DNA from: Nonomuraea fuscirosea
GTDB lineage: Bacteria; Actinomycetota; Actinomycetes; Streptosporangiales; Streptosporangiaceae
Assembly (NCBI RefSeq): GCF_003001935.1
Contig: NZ_PVNG01000028.1
Location: forward strand, 107,636 to 171,635
Reading direction: 5' to 3'
Length of the DNA: 64,000 bases
Part shown: in pieces, positions 63,165 through 64,000 of the stretch
How the letters are laid out: each line of letters begins with the position of its first letter
Position numbering within the stretch: position 1 is the stretch's first letter
Notes under the pieces: generated by a model
What the model saw: only the letters and a program-made list of their open reading frames with translations
Told to the model about the DNA's origin: nothing
The model's database searches: none
Translations under genes and position numbers: made by a program

Positions 63165-63764
63165 CTACCGAGCCGGTGCCTGGCCGGCCTCCCGGGCCGC
63201 GCGTTCGACCCGGTCGTGATGCTCCGCCCACCACTCCTCGCCGACCCGCGGCAGGTTGTCGACGCCCTGCCGCAGCCCCGCCGAGCCGTCGATGAGCTCC
63301 CGCACGATGTCCGCGTGGCCGGCGTGCCGGTTGGTCTCGGCGATCACGTGGACCAGGATCCGGTGCAGCGTCACCCGCCGCCGCTCCTCCGGCCACCACG
63401 GCACCTCGCCCACGTGGTCGAGCGGCAGCGCGTCGAACGTCGCGTCGGCGTGCGCCCACACCCGGCGGTAGAGCCCGATGATGTCCTCGCGCGACTCCTC
63501 AGGGGTCGCCCACAGGTCCTCGTTGGGCTCGGCGTCGTCCTCCATCCACGGCATCGGCTCGGCGAACGGCCTGCCGAAGATGTCGCCGAAGTAGCCCGCC
63601 TCCACCCCGGCCAGATGTTTGACCAGCCCCAGCAGGTTGGTGCCGGTGGGCGTCAACGGCCGGCGGACGTCGTATTCCGACAGGCCGTCCAGCTTCCACA
63701 ACAGTGCCTCGCGCACGGTCTGCAGGTAGTGGCGCAGATCCGTTTTCGGGTCCCAGTCAGTCAT
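63165..63764 (-). CDS. DinB-like (DUF664) protein
   Basis: 199 residues, ATG 63764 with GAGGA upstream. Four-helix bundle with metal-ligand His in LVKHLAGVEAGYFGD and HVIAETNRHAGHADIVREL. Members include mycothiol-dependent transferases; the substrate is unknown. Confidence 0.88.
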   Translation of the reverse strand: MTDWDPKTDLRHYLQTVREALLWKLDGLSEYDVRRPLTPTGTNLLGLVKHLAGVEAGYFGDIFGRPFAEPMPWMEDDAEPNEDLWATPEESREDIIGLYRRVWAHADATFDALPLDHVGEVPWWPEERRRVTLHRILVHVIAETNRHAGHADIVRELIDGSAGLRQGVDNLPRVGEEWWAEHHDRVERAAREAGQAPAR

Positions 63765-63849
63765 GCCCCGCATCCTCGCACCCGGCCCCGACAGAAGCAT
63801 GCCGTCCGCCGAGGCCGGCCGCGCGTATCCGTGCCGTCCGCCGAACCGA

Positions 63850-63874
63850 GGGCCGCGAACCCTGTTCGCGGCCC
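63850..63874 (-). terminator. Strong hairpin terminator of the sigma-factor gene
   Basis: GGGCCGCGAAC (63850-63860), loop CCT, GTTCGCGGCCC (63864-63874): perfect 11-bp stem, 32 nt beyond the sigma-factor stop on the minus strand. Confidence 0.75.
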
Positions 63875-63906
63875 CCGGCCCCGTCCGCGGGAAGAAGGTC
63901 CCGTCG

Positions 63907-64000
63907 TCAGTCGGTGAGGGCGGTGCGGAGCTGGGTGAGGACGGCGCGCAGGATGCGGGAGACGTGCATCTGGGAGATGCCGAACTCCTGGGCGATCTCG
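63907..64000 (-). CDS. C-terminal end of a SigB/SigF-type sigma factor (cut by window edge)
   Basis: The minus-strand frame ending at TGA 63907-63909 reads EIAQEFGISQMHVSRILRAV, then LTQLRTALTD. This is sigma region 4.2 with the QMHVSR helix characteristic of the SigB/SigF/SigG group that is controlled by anti-sigma kinases and PP2C phosphatases. Only 31 codons are visible. Confidence 0.8.
   Translation of the reverse strand, partial: EIAQEFGISQMHVSRILRAVLTQLRTALTD

Noticed and set aside
63112..63295. Plus-strand ORF with a good ribosome site between lspA and DinB
   Set aside because: Runs antisense into the DinB gene with Pro/Arg-rich low-complexity sequence.

Overview
The window is very GC-rich with strong third-position GC bias, frequent GTG/TTG starts and many 1-8 nt gene overlaps. 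This points to a filamentous actinomycete. The inventory (multi-HAMP hybrid kinase, several SpoIIE/PP2C phosphatases, a SigB/SigF-type sigma factor at the right edge, GpgS, P450s, GH10 xylanase) would fit Streptosporangiales such as Nonomuraea, but that placement is inference from gene style. No rRNA, tRNA, CRISPR array, insertion sequence or prophage was found.

Layout. 1-8.4 kb: a 5'-truncated hybrid histidine kinase with at least 11 HAMP units, an ANTAR-GAF-PAS-PP2C phosphatase coupled to it by ATGA, and an SNF2 helicase. 8.4-10.1 kb: a membrane-anchored double-Rossmann (TrkA-like) protein with a C-terminal RyR domain. 10.2-15.6 kb: a tightly overlapped four-gene operon of cytosolic S8 protease, ECF-like sigma factor, 165-residue unknown protein and TPR-CHAT caspase-like protease. 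This is the best candidate for an unusual system; it resembles the TPR-CHAT/Csx30/sigma arm of type III-E CRISPR but has no CRISPR component here. 15.6-22.7 kb: WYL regulator divergent from a DrrAB-like ABC exporter and an NmrA-like protein, then a PhyH dioxygenase, an aldo/keto reductase with a LacI-like operator, and a DUF418 membrane protein. 22.7-26.2 kb: an orphan sulfonate-type binding protein followed by a permease remnant, a small membrane protein, and a GH10 xylanase under a perfect XlnR/BxlR-like operator. 26.2-31.4 kb: unknown protein, Rrf2 regulator and TauE exporter with a clear operator-promoter, then a YtkA-like / secreted His-rich / His-containing membrane triad.

31.6-38.3 kb: membrane PP2C phosphatase, LacI regulator, and an NMT1/Ssu-type ABC transporter operon led by a DUF6282-type TIM-barrel protein and controlled by a FadR-family regulator (the same operator occurs in both promoters). 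38.3-44.7 kb: methyltransferase, citrate synthase paralogue overlapping a convergent P450, TetR regulator, and a P450-SDR operon; the TetR/P450 divergent promoter carries three 17-bp iterons. 44.7-46.4 kb: gene-poor, decayed-looking stretch with one small membrane ORF and a MerR relic. 46.4-51.4 kb: acyl-CoA dehydrogenase, glucosyl-3-phosphoglycerate synthase, TetR, CopD-CtaG fusion. 51.7-60.9 kb: XRE regulator divergent from a quinone-type oxidoreductase, PAS-GAF-PP2C phosphatase, NarL/DesK-type two-component system, membrane protein and a YdbS/YdbT-like PH-domain pair. 60.9-64 kb: proline/alanine-rich membrane protein, LspA, DinB-like protein, and the 3' end of a SigB-type sigma factor.

Two themes recur. 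One is partner-switching style signalling: three PP2C phosphatases plus a SigB/F-type sigma factor. The other is short tandem repeats of 10-46 bp at gene ends; in four cases the repeat unit contains the stop codon of the preceding gene, and others are in-frame 30-bp arrays in protein linkers.
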